A stretch of DNA of 64,000 nucleotides. It comes from Coenobita brevimanus (lineage: Eukaryota; Arthropoda; Malacostraca; Decapoda; Coenobitidae). Both the position numbers and the translations under genes were made by a program. Positions 23,187 through 33,285 of this stretch are shown here, piece by piece. The stretch covers positions 51,513,856 to 51,577,855 of the forward strand of contig CM064671.1 in the NCBI GenBank assembly GCA_032717465.1, read 5' to 3'. The notes below the pieces were generated by a model. It was not told where the DNA came from, made no database searches, and was given only the letters and a program-made list of their open reading frames with translations. The stretch's first letter is position 1. Each line of letters starts with the position of its first letter.

Positions 23187-23323
23187 AGTTCTGGCATTCC
23201 TTTACTGAAATCTGCAAACACATTTCCTTTCTCACTCCTAGCTTGACTATCATGTATTCCTAAGACTTCACATTTATATTCCTATATATTATGATTTGTA
23301 TTATTGTAATATAGAGTCCCGTC
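23187..23323 (-). repeat. Inverted copy of the gag-start segment at 21341-21480
   Basis: On the minus strand this reads GACTCTATATTACAATA through GGAATGCCAGAAC, matching 21349-21480 with substitutions. It forms the right arm of a 1.8-kb-spaced inverted repeat. Confidence 0.85.
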
Positions 23324-23389
23324 ATTGCTTGGTCACGCTAGCTGGCGAACCTATGACAGCATGTATCTGTGACAAACTCTAAGCTACTA

Positions 23390-23950
23390 ATGCATAATAT
23401 TGATTATAATATTCTATAGACATAATATTCATGATAATATTGTACTGACCTAATAATATCCTAGAAACATAATACATTGTAAACATACTGTATACATAAT
23501 GGAGCAAATGCACTATAGCTAAACTGATTACAGAATATTGTATAACAAATTGTAAAATGTGTATGTATAACAGACATACAGAATTGTAGTAACACTATAT
23601 GAAATGTTACATAACTGTTTTATTACATAATTGTATTTGTATTGTACATTATTGTATTGTAACTGTTTCATATCATTTGGAGTTACATAACTGCAGTAAC
23701 TGTAACATAATTGCAGTAATGCAACTGACTGTCATTACACAATTGTAGTAATTGCAGTAATATTGTAGTAACTGCAGTTCTGACATCGTAGGTATTTGTA
23801 GTAACTGTAGTTATATTGCACAATTACATTGTCTGTTACATTGTAAGTTGCAACATAGTTGTGTGCACATGCATATAACAACATAGTAGTAACAAAATAG
23901 CAGCACTTAATTGTACTGTGAATCATATAAGTAACTAACCCAGTCATGCT
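23390..23950. repeat. Degenerate AT-rich repeat region built on TGCAGTAACTGTA-like words
   Basis: Many variants of GTAACTGCAGTAA, ATAATTGCAGTAAT and TTGTAGTAACTG follow one another, with CATAATATT words at the left end. No fixed period is obvious. Looks like an old satellite or slippage-derived sequence. Confidence 0.55.
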
Positions 23951-24606
23951 GCGTTCGCTGATAGTGATAATGTGCAGTACCATGGCTCGTGAAGAACAAT
24001 GACTGCTCGTCGTTTCACTTATAGAAGGAGTTTATGCTCTATTGTGGCATTTGTAGTAACAGTTGCACCTATTTTTGTTTGTTTGTTATGCAGTCTTAAT
24101 GTTTTTTATGTGTTCATTTTCTATAGTTTATTTTTCTTTGTTTGTGTACGCTTTTTCTGTGTTGTCCGAGGTTGCATAACTGCTGGCTAATCCTTGACCC
24201 CCTCCCCATTTTTTTTAAAGCTTAGTTTATACTGCACAGATATTTTTGAAAATGATATTATATAACCCTATATTTTGTTATTGTATATAAAAATACATAT
24301 ACACTATACACAATATTAACTATATACACTCACTTGTTGTTCATTTGTACCTATCGTGGGCAATATATGTGTCAGCACTGTGTGGAAATCTTTGTCTTCA
24401 CGATTGTGTGGAAGATGTTGTTCGTTCTAGCAAAAGTCATGTGTGTTGGCCATTTTTTTTTCTCTCTCCCTCTATTCCTGATTTTTCTTGTACTTTAATT
24501 TCTCTGGTTCCATTAGGTAGTTTTAATTAATAAATGTTTATTACAGTTCTGTAATTACGACACCCACCAAGTCGACCTCATCAACTCCACCCACCCAACC
24601 AACTGA

Positions 24607-24607
<1 letters not shown>
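23951..24607. other. Unassigned AT-rich intron sequence
   Basis: No gene seen. The end (24559-24607) is the left arm of an inverted repeat whose partner is at 27237-27296. Confidence 0.4.

Positions 24608-24646
<39 letters not shown>
24608..24646. repeat. (CA)n microsatellite
   Basis: CA dinucleotide run. Confidence 0.95.
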
Positions 24647-24649
<3 letters not shown>

Positions 24650-24659
24650 TGACACAGTC

Positions 24660-24959
24660 AGGGTGCGCCCACACGTGTTCTCGAGCAAGTGCTGGCTACA
24701 TGTAAGGAACACGGTAACGACCACGCTGCAAACATGTTGGGAACAGAAGCGTCCAGATCATGTTGGCAACATCATGATGAAGTCTCAACTGCCTGGAACG
24801 GATACACTTATCCCATCACCTCTCCTGCAAGTGTCTGATGCTGCACTGAAACATGTTTGAATACATCTGTCCAAATACTGCTGGAAACATGTTCCCGAAC
24901 ATGTTGCCTGCCGTATTGCCAATATACAGTATGTTCGAGAGCACGTGTGGACTCGCCCT
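24660..24959. mobile_element. MITE with 28-bp terminal inverted repeats
   Basis: A 300-bp element. Left end reads AGGGTGCGCCCACACGTG; the right end, reverse-complemented, reads AGGGCGAGTCCACACGTG, and similarity continues for about 10 bases more (TCTCGAGC/CTCTCGAAC). The interior is rich in CATGTTG/CAACATG words that can pair among themselves. No coding capacity, no certain target duplication. Superfamily unknown. Confidence 0.75.
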
Positions 24960-25378
24960 AAGAGAAACAAACACGGATAAACACACACACACACGGGGAA
25001 AGAGTAGTTCACAACAACTTCACTCACTAATCATCCTCACTGGTTGTTTATCCCCGAGGAAGATTGGCCCCATGTCTTATGAATTACTGCTTGATGGTTG
25101 ACTGTATAATCACTGAACAGTATGATCAGCATTTAATACTGAAACTTGCCTAGTTATGATATTTAATATTTTACCAAAGTATTCGCTCATTAAAACTACT
25201 GCCAGTTGGATGGCATATCATGGAATCCTAATGGATAAACATCCATAATATAGCTGAATTAAAGGGTTTATGTCGGAGATACGAGTCAGTGTACTGCGCA
25301 AGCTTAGACACTTCCACATGTCATTCGTCCCCTTCACCGACCCCAAAGCCTCCCTCCCTCCTTTCTCACACTTCCGCA

Positions 25379-25380
<2 letters not shown>
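24960..25380. other. Unassigned intron sequence
   Basis: Nothing recognised apart from a short (CA)n near 24980. Confidence 0.4.

Positions 25381-25437
<57 letters not shown>
25381..25437. repeat. (TG)n microsatellite
   Basis: TG dinucleotide run. Confidence 0.97.
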
Positions 25438-25529
25438 ATATATCTTTTCTTATCTAATTGTTCCTACCTAATTGTATCTTTACAGGAATGAGACAAGCTC
25501 GTACTGTCCCGTTTATTAAACCATTTTTA

Positions 25530-26835
25530 TCATACATATCCTTAAATTTATGAATAGTTTTGGCACGCATTTTTTTTATTCGGTAGCGCATTCCACTGAT
25601 CAACTACTCTATTTGGGAAACTGAATTACCTTACGTCTTTCTCACATCTCTTTTTATGCAGTTTTTTTTTTTTCAGTGTCCTCTTGCTGATGCTTCCCCA
25701 TAGGTTTTATACTCATTGATGTCTATATTTCTTTACCTGAGATGTATTTATTTAGCGTCTTCATGCTTCCTCTTCCTTCTCTCTTATATATTGGTAGGTT
25801 CAGTTTTTCTAGTCTTTCTTCATAGCTTAGATCCTTTAAGCTTGGTACCCATCTTGTAGCAGCTCATTATACTTTTTCAGTCTTATCTATGTGTTTTTTG
25901 AGGTAGGGATTCCAGACCACTGATGCAAATTCGAGGGTTGGTCTGCTGAATGAAGTGAATAACTTTCTCGGCATGCCTTCATTTATATATGTGAATGCTA
26001 TTCTCATAATAGCAAGCAGTGTGTGCACGTTTCGTACCTTCTCATTTATGTGGTCTGCCGGAGAAGATGTCTACTACTAATAATCTCCCTTAGGTTCTTC
26101 ATCTTTTCTGATATGTGTAGGGTTGAACTTCCTATCTTATAATCCCGATCTGGTGCTTTTCCACTTTTACCAACCTTAATTACAAGGCATTTGTCCACAT
26201 TGACTTCCATTTGCCATCTATTGCTCCATTTATGAAGCTTGTTTAATTCTTCTTGTAGCTCTCTGCAAGAGTCTGCAACTCTCCTTTTTATTTTTGCATC
26301 ATCAGTAAACATATTTATATAGCATCCCATTCAAATGTTCCTGTCTAGCCTATATCATTACTATATACTAAAAACACAAGTGGTGCGATCATTGAGCCCT
26401 GTGGAATTCTGCTAGTCATTTCCCTCCATGATGAGTAATTATACCTTAGTACTGTTTCCATTTCCCTTTTCTGAGAAAATCCTGCATCCAACAGAACAGA
26501 TTACATTGGATTTCTCCTTGATGGTACAGCTTCCATAGAAGTCTTTGGTGCGGTAGTCAGTCAATTGTTTCCTTAATATCAAAATAGATACCGTCTACCC
26601 TTCCTTTTCTTTTCAGTAGTGTTTCTGCAACTCTATCAAAGCAGCTTAATAGATTTGTAACACATGATTTTCCTTTTCTAAAACCGAAGTGTCTTTCTGT
26701 TGTCATGCTGTATTATTGCAGTTGGTTTACCTAAATATTTCTTATTAGTTTTTCTAGTACCTTCTACACAACACTGGTCAGAGATACTGGTCTATAGTTG
26801 AGTGGATTCTGTTTGTTTCCTTTCTTGAATAGGGG
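25530..26835 (-). pseudogene. Jockey/CR1-like LINE reverse transcriptase, second family, minus strand
   Basis: 5'-truncated non-LTR retrotransposon. Minus strand, upstream to downstream: LTSVVCKVLEKLIRNI near 26760, FGFRKGKSCVTNLLSCFD near 26660, FDIKETID near 26570, IPQGSMIAPLVFLVYSNDI near 26390, INMFTDDAKI near 26310 (catalytic FADD altered to FTDD), then ELQEELNKLHKWSNRWQMEV and LVIKVGKSGKAPDRDYKIG near 26150. Remaining C-terminal blocks down to 25530 are in broken frames. Multiple stops and frameshifts. Its 5' side abuts the compound microsatellite at 26843, which probably marks the truncation point. Confidence 0.85.
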
Positions 26836-26840
26836 AACAA

Positions 26841-26842
<2 letters not shown>

Positions 26843-26894
<52 letters not shown>

Positions 26895-26911
26895 GTTTGT
26901 GTTCTACTGAG

Positions 26912-26942
<31 letters not shown>

Positions 26943-26965
26943 CTCCCTCTGTATGCGCCAGAGTG

Positions 26966-27003
<38 letters not shown>

Positions 27004-27004
27004 G

Positions 27005-27056
<52 letters not shown>

Positions 27057-27058
27057 GC

Positions 27059-27116
<58 letters not shown>

Positions 27117-27201
27117 CTGTGTCTGTTTATGCGTGTTTTGTTTGTGTGTGTGTGTGTGTGTGTGTTGCTGTCTGTCTGTCTGTCTGTTTATGCGTGTTTT
27201 G

Positions 27202-27235
<34 letters not shown>
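26843..27235. repeat. Compound (TG)n/(TC)n microsatellite
   Basis: Alternating long TG and TC blocks with GTCTGTTTATGCGTGTTTTG repeated twice (about 27121 and 27182). Open frames here are artefacts of the dinucleotide repeats. Confidence 0.97.
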
Positions 27236-27236
<1 letters not shown>

Positions 27237-27239
<3 letters not shown>

Positions 27240-28095
27240 TGAGTCAGTTGGTTGGGTGGGTGGAGCTGATGAGGTAGAGTTGGTGGGTGTGGTAGTTCGG
27301 TGCATCGCCAGGGTGAGTGGACAGTGACAATGGAGATGGGGGGGGGGGGAGTTGGGTGTGGTGTGTGGAGTAGTTTTGGGTGGGTTGTAGGGGTAATTGG
27401 GTTAGTGAGTGGATGCTTTTGGTGGGCTGGGTGTGTAGGTGGCTGGATGTGTGGGTGGTCCGGGAGGGGTCGGTAAGTTAGGTTTGGATAAGATGAGTTT
27501 GATGGATAAGTCGGGTTCAAATGGGTGAATGGGGTGGCGGAGTGAATGGGGTTGGGTAAGAAGGGTGGATGGGCAGGTGGGTCGGTGGGAGGAGTGGGTG
27601 GACAGGATGGGTGGTTGGGCAGGGTGTGGTGGGTGAGGAGTGTTCAGGGAGAGGTGGGAGGATTGTGCGGATGGATGAGATGGATGACATTGTTGGGTGA
27701 CCAGGGTGGGTGGAATTCGTGAGTGGGAAGGGTGGGTGGAATTTGTGAGTGGTGAGGGTGGGTGGTAGGGGTCGGTGGGCAAGATACGTTGTCGGGATGT
27801 GTGGCTTAAAGTGAGTCACCAGGGTGAGTGGGCACCATTGGTCGCCAGGGTGGCTGACACGATTGTGTGGTCGGGATGATCTAAGTGGGTGGTTGGGTCC
27901 GGTGGCTGGATGGGTTCAGAGTGGAGAAGTGAATGAGTAAATGAGTTGAGTGGCATTGCTGGGTGAACCTCGTGTGTGACATTCGTGGGTTAGCAGAGTG
28001 GATGGCAGGGATCGATGGACTGGGTGGGTGGCAGGGGTGAGGTTGGTGGGTTGTGTTGGATGGATTGAGTGGGTAAGTGGATATGTGGCTGTCAA
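27237..28095. repeat. G-rich, C-poor degenerate minisatellite tract
   Basis: About 860 bp in which the plus strand is dominated by GGGTGGGTGG, GTGAGTGG and GGGTGGAAT(T)TGTGAG words, with a run of ten G near 27340. The strand bias is strong. Open reading on the minus strand is Pro/His/Thr-rich low complexity and not a protein gene. Confidence 0.8.
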
Positions 28096-28238
28096 CATGA
28101 CAAGGCAAGAGAGGGACTTATCTGGCCATATAACATTTAACTGTTACCTGGATTTTAGTCTATCGCTTAGAACACATTGGATAACTAATAGGAAACCAGA
28201 CTCTGTACATTAAGGTCATTGTATTGAAATCTGCTTAA

Positions 28239-29004
28239 CCCGCTGCTTGCCAGTGCCGTTTTAAAATGGTCTGACATAATTCTGCGGCCAGTGCCAGTGC
28301 CATTTTAAAACAGTTTAAAATAAAAAACTTCACTGTGACCACATTTTTCAAGATTCGTGGGTAAAAATTGACAGGCACGTAAGGTAACTGTTCCTCTACC
28401 ATCCCCCAGGCTGTCAAGGCCATACACTCACTCGCTCCCCCCCTCATGCTCGCTCTGCCTCACTCTGCCTGTGTGCCTCACCCAGTGCTGCACATAGTGA
28501 AGGCATTTTGTAAATATTTTCATGTAAGTGTAACTTGTAAATATTTTCTTGTAAGTGTAAGGACTATATAGTGACGTCAAGTTGTAAATACCTTCTTGTA
28601 AGTGCAAGGACTGTACATAATGAAGTCAGGTTGTACCTATCTTCAGGTAAGTGTAAGATAATGCATTCACAGTGAGAAAGACACGCAAGTTGTGATAGAT
28701 GCTGAAGTAATAAGTATTCAGAAAGTGTACTGAACATTGCTATACCTTCCCAGCATAAATACCTGAGTATACCTTACATAGAAAACAGCTTTCTCTCACA
28801 TACGTGGTGAGCGTGAGAGAGCGCCTATACCTGTACACAAGTATGCAGGACTCAATAAAACTCATTTCCAAGCCTCGGTGAACATTTTAATGGTGAGTTT
28901 CGTTGTTTCCACGTCAAAATCTATCACTTTAGCCAAAAAAAAGGTCGAAAAATGGCCAGCAGTGGAGTGACCCATAGGGCTAAAAATAGCCAGCACACGG
29001 CGGG
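28239..29004. mobile_element. Second TTAA-flanked piggyBac-like MITE family
   Basis: 766 bp bounded by TTAA at 28235-28238 and 29005-29008. The left end begins CCCGCTGCTTGCC; the right end, reverse-complemented, begins CCCGCCGTGTGCTGGC. TTAA duplication plus CCC ends suggests a piggyBac-type element. The interior holds three diverged copies of a roughly 60-bp unit (TTGTAAATATTTTCTTGTAA, 28500-28660). No transposase. Unrelated in sequence to the family at 3855. Confidence 0.7.
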
Positions 29005-29050
29005 TTAAACTTTGATATAAACACTTCTCATGGAACTGAAGATGGATCTA

Positions 29051-30065
29051 TGGGGGTAAGGAGGGGGAGTTGGGGGGGTAGACGTTTGCGATTAAACTGA
29101 ACTCTGGTGGCAGATTACCCTGTATCACGAATTTCTGTCCAGAGGTGTATGTAGGGATGGACACTGTCAGGCTTTGATATACACAGTAATATATGGTCGT
29201 GTAGATATGGACACTGTCAGGCCTAGTTATACACAGTAATATACTCGATTTTACAATAACATATGGCCGGGAGGATATGAACACTGTCAGGCTCCAATTC
29301 ACACAATAATATATGGTCTGATGGATCTGGACACTGTCGGGACTGGATATGCACAATAGTATATGGCTAGGTAGAAAGAGACACTGTTAGGCCTGGATGC
29401 ACATGACACTATGTTACCTAATGGATATGGTCACTGTCAGGCCTGGATGTACACAACGGTGTATGGCCAGATAGATATAGACACTGTAAGGCCTGGGTGC
29501 ACATGATATTATCTGGCCAGGTAGCTAGGGGCATTGTCAGGTTTCACCAGACACATACACTAAGCACGGGGAAACACAGTGTCTGATTCTTCCTGAACTG
29601 CTGGGCAGGTTACAGGTGGCACCCAGGCATGGTAGGCAGGTTGTTGGGCATGCCCTTCCTCAGGAGGCAAGAAACTACTGCCAGGGGCGAGGTCATCCAG
29701 ATGGGGCTGCGGGTCGTTGAACAGGGAGGCCCTTTCCTGGTGGGGCCTTGACCTGTCGTTTTGCCCTCGGGACTAGGACCATATAGGGCCAACAGGTGCA
29801 GGCATCTGTCTGCATTGGAGGCACCTGGCGGAAGATTGTCTGGAAGTGGGGCTTAGGAGGTCCCACCCCCCAGGGTCCTGGGGATGTCCTTGGAGGGCTG
29901 GGGGCTGCGGTCTCAACTGGGTCAAACCGCTGTCAGGAGCTGCCTGTGGAGTCCCTTCTTCATGGTGACCGTCAGCATCAGGCATCATCTACGGGCGGCC
30001 TGTAGGGCGTGGATCCCCAGGTCAGGGAGAGAGCCTCGCCACAACTCCTCAAGGTGCAACTCCCC
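29051..30065. repeat. 1015-bp tandem duplication, copy 1
   Basis: This segment is followed immediately by an apparently identical copy (30066-31080). Its first half is a minisatellite; its second half is GC-rich with no recognised gene. On the minus strand short frames encode Pro/Gln-rich peptides (CLQCRQMPAPVG) that might derive from a retroelement gag, without proof. Confidence 0.95.
29150..29545. repeat. Minisatellite of about 50-bp units
   Basis: About eight diverged units built on GGACACTGTCAGGCCTGGAT then a variable CACA..AATATATGGCC stretch. Repeated identically at 30165-30560 in the second duplication copy. Confidence 0.85.
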
Positions 30066-31080
30066 TGGGGGTAAGGAGGGGGAGTTGGGGGGGTAGACGT
30101 TTGCGATTAAACTGAACTCTGGTGGCAGATTACCCTGTATCACGAATTTCTGTCCAGAGGTGTATGTAGGGATGGACACTGTCAGGCTTTGATATACACA
30201 GTAATATATGGTCGTGTAGATATGGACACTGTCAGGCCTAGTTATACACAGTAATATACTCGATTTTACAATAACATATGGCCGGGAGGATATGAACACT
30301 GTCAGGCTCCAATTCACACAATAATATATGGTCTGATGGATCTGGACACTGTCGGGACTGGATATGCACAATAGTATATGGCTAGGTAGAAAGAGACACT
30401 GTTAGGCCTGGATGCACATGACACTATGTTACCTAATGGATATGGTCACTGTCAGGCCTGGATGTACACAACGGTGTATGGCCAGATAGATATAGACACT
30501 GTAAGGCCTGGGTGCACATGATATTATCTGGCCAGGTAGCTAGGGGCATTGTCAGGTTTCACCAGACACATACACTAAGCACGGGGAAACACAGTGTCTG
30601 ATTCTTCCTGAACTGCTGGGCAGGTTACAGGTGGCACCCAGGCATGGTAGGCAGGTTGTTGGGCATGCCCTTCCTCAGGAGGCAAGAAACTACTGCCAGG
30701 GGCGAGGTCATCCAGATGGGGCTGCGGGTCGTTGAACAGGGAGGCCCTTTCCTGGTGGGGCCTTGACCTGTCGTTTTGCCCTCGGGACTAGGACCATATA
30801 GGGCCAACAGGTGCAGGCATCTGTCTGCATTGGAGGCACCTGGCGGAAGATTGTCTGGAAGTGGGGCTTAGGAGGTCCCACCCCCCAGGGTCCTGGGGAT
30901 GTCCTTGGAGGGCTGGGGGCTGCGGTCTCAACTGGGTCAAACCGCTGTCAGGAGCTGCCTGTGGAGTCCCTTCTTCATGGTGACCGTCAGCATCAGGCAT
31001 CATCTACGGGCGGCCTGTAGGGCGTGGATCCCCAGGTCAGGGAGAGAGCCTCGCCACAACTCCTCAAGGTGCAACTCCCC
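30066..31080. repeat. 1015-bp tandem duplication, copy 2
   Basis: I saw no difference from copy 1. After position 31081 the sequence continues TGGGGGACCACC, where copy 1 runs into the start of copy 2. Confidence 0.95.
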
Positions 31081-31179
31081 TGGGGGACCACCTGTAAGGA
31101 GAGGGAGAGAGACGTCCCACTTGGCCTCCGGATGGGTAGTGGGCCGAGCCAGGGACTTCTTCCAAAGGGGTAGTCTCAG

Positions 31180-31615
31180 GGACCATGGACGAAGGGCGTA
31201 CAGTGGCTGACCCTTCCCAGGTGCATACAGTGGCCGTCACCAAGGTCCCACGAACCCTAGAAACAACAGCTGAAGGGCGTACAGTGGCCGTCCCTTCTCC
31301 GGTGCGTACAGTGGCTGTAACCGCAGTGCTGTTCCCTAAGGAGGAGGCAGATGAAGGGCGTACAGTAGCCGTCCCTTGCCTGGTGCGTATAGTGGCCTTC
31401 ACCTCAGTTCTGGCTCTGCCTGACTTACCAGCTGACATGTGTACAGTGGCCGTCACGTCCTGCTCTGTGCATACAGTGGCCATCACTGCGGGGCTGCAGG
31501 GGGCAACAGCTGAAGGGCATACAGTGGCCATCCCTTCCCCAGTGTGTACAGTGGCCGTCCCTTCCCCCGTGCATACAGTGGCTGCCACTGCCGTGCTGTT
31601 TGGGACAGCCTGAAG
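31180..31615. repeat. GC-rich minisatellite open on both strands
   Basis: Repeated GGGCGTACAGTGGCCGTCCC and GTGCATACAGTGGC words, roughly 24-bp and 45-bp periodicities mixed. Plus strand encodes repeated TVAVPSPVRTVAVT; minus strand encodes repeated TGEGTATV. Both frames are long only because the period is close to a multiple of three. I do not call a protein. Confidence 0.75.
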
Positions 31616-32472
31616 ACAAGTCCCAACCCGATCCTGGCGAGGGCTGGCCAGGCTGAGATGTAATTGGCCGGGACTACTCTCCTGCTAGTGGCCGTGTTGA
31701 GGGGAAGAGGGACATAGGGCCGTGGGACACCTAGGCCCATCTTGCTCAGGCCCGACGCTGTCTCTATATGCCCCTTTGTGGTCTCCTCCTGGGGCGGGTG
31801 TGGGGCCATGTGTCCTTCCTGGGGTGGGTGTTGCGACACCCCTCCCTGGGTTTCCTGTGGGGGTGGGCATCTCAGGCAGCAACTTCATATTTGATGTTTT
31901 TTTGCGTCGCTGTAGCTGTCCATCATCCTCAATGACCCACACTGTCACCCTCCACCCTTCACCTCACCACCATGCACCACTACAGGCGTCACTTCGGTTT
32001 GCACTATGGTGTATGCATCATTTAGCACTTCAGTATCATTATTTTACAGACATTATAAAATAAAACGGTGTTACACTGAACAGTGAAAAACTAGTTAGGA
32101 ATGGTAAATAAGGCTAAAATCAATAAAATATATTCATGTAACATACACCAGGCTCTTACATTTCCAAACATTTTTTCATATACACTTACAAGTAGTTTCT
32201 ATCAAATACTGTCATTCTATGAGTCACTTTTCTAGAACCTGACGAGTGTGACAGTCATGGAAGCAGTCTCCCATACATAAGCCAACCTGACAGTCTGGGC
32301 ACCATGTTGTCACTTTCCTCTGTACTTTCTCATGACTGCTACTATTCATGAAGATATAGCAGGAAACTAAAATCATGAACTAGCAGCACCATGTGTGAAT
32401 GAATAAATACACAAAGTTCTCTGGGCAGAATACAGGGCACAACTTTTGAAACTGTATTGTGGATTTTAAAAC
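31616..32472. other. GC-rich to AT-rich spacer before the Gypsy element
   Basis: 31616-31920 continues the GC-rich character with GGGGCGGGTGTGGGG-type words; 31921-32472 is AT-rich. No gene recognised. Confidence 0.4.
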
Positions 32473-32830
32473 TGTTAAGAAGCGAGATTTGCCAGTTAGG
32501 TAGCCGAAATGTTTATCGATGTTTCCTGATGTTTATGGTAGCTAACTCCAGTACGAGTCAGAGTTGCCATTTTGCCCGCTGTTTGTGAGCATAGTTATGT
32601 CATAAGTTATGCATTAATTTTTGTGCTCTTTTTCTTTATAATGTGTTATTTATGTGACTGCTTGTTAATTATGTAACTTTATTTAAGTCAGTATGCTAAA
32701 TAATTTACAGTGTTATGCAATGTAAGAAAACTGTTGCATGTTTTGGTTGTCTCCGAGTTGGTAACTGTGCTCTCTCTCTAGATTACACCAGAACTGTGGA
32801 GATGTAGATCATTCTCGAACAATAGAAGTT

Positions 32831-32868
32831 TATAAAAGGATAAGAGACTAGAACAAGTTCATTCAGTT
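32831..32868 (+). promoter_or_regulatory. LTR promoter: TATA box and initiator
   Basis: TATAAAAG at 32831 is followed about 32 bases later by TTCAGTTT, an arthropod-type TCAGT initiator. This places transcription start, and so the U3/R boundary, near 32865. Inference from consensus motifs. Confidence 0.6.
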
Positions 32869-33096
32869 TTCAGTTCAGTTTGAGTATAGTGCAGTGCTGT
32901 TAGTGAAGTTTGTGAAGAGGTGCCGGCAAGCATTAAATGCAGTTGCAGTTAGTGAAGATTATTTCCGGTACTTGTGAAAGCAGTGAAGTGTTGTCAAGCA
33001 TTAAGTGTAATAGCAGTTAGTAAAGTCGGTATAGCTCCAGTGCTTGTGGGAACAGTGAGATGAAGTTGGAATGCATTCAGTGTAATTATTTCGGAA

Positions 33097-33102
33097 AATA
33101 AA
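33097..33102 (+). promoter_or_regulatory. LTR polyadenylation signal
   Basis: AATAAA located about 230 bp downstream of the predicted start, suitable for ending the R region. Confidence 0.5.
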
Positions 33103-33268
33103 TACAGTGAACTTAAGAAGCAAGTGCTTGTTCACCACGCCTGAGCTGATCTTGTGTACTGTACACTTAAAGGCTGACTATAGGAAGAACTGCTTACTAG
33201 GCAACGTCCTTCCTATACTGAACTACTGCTGTTGGAGCCTGTGGCAGTGTGGGGTGAGGACGTAACAC

Positions 33269-33285
33269 TGGTGTCAGGAGTGTGA
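33269..33285 (+). promoter_or_regulatory. Primer binding site, tRNA-Leu type
   Basis: TGGTGTCAGGAGTG lies one base after the LTR. It is close to the complement of the 3' end of animal tRNA-Leu(CAA), TGGTGTCAGAAGTG. Confidence 0.65.

Larger units (their letters stand above)
32473..33267 (+). mobile_element. 5' LTR of a Ty3/Gypsy retrotransposon
   Basis: 795 bp beginning TGTTAAGAAG and ending CGTAACA. The PBS follows one base later. A diverged partner starts at 39327 (TGTTAGGGAGTGAG), and further pieces of the same LTR are at 44043-44669 and 49908-50534. The two LTRs differ by substitutions and a deletion of about 30 bp near the start, so insertion is old. No clear flanking duplication could be assigned. 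Confidence 0.88.

Noticed and set aside
29580..31850. Horizontally acquired GC-rich segment
   Set aside because: The high GC comes from tandem repeats and duplication; no foreign gene is recognisable.
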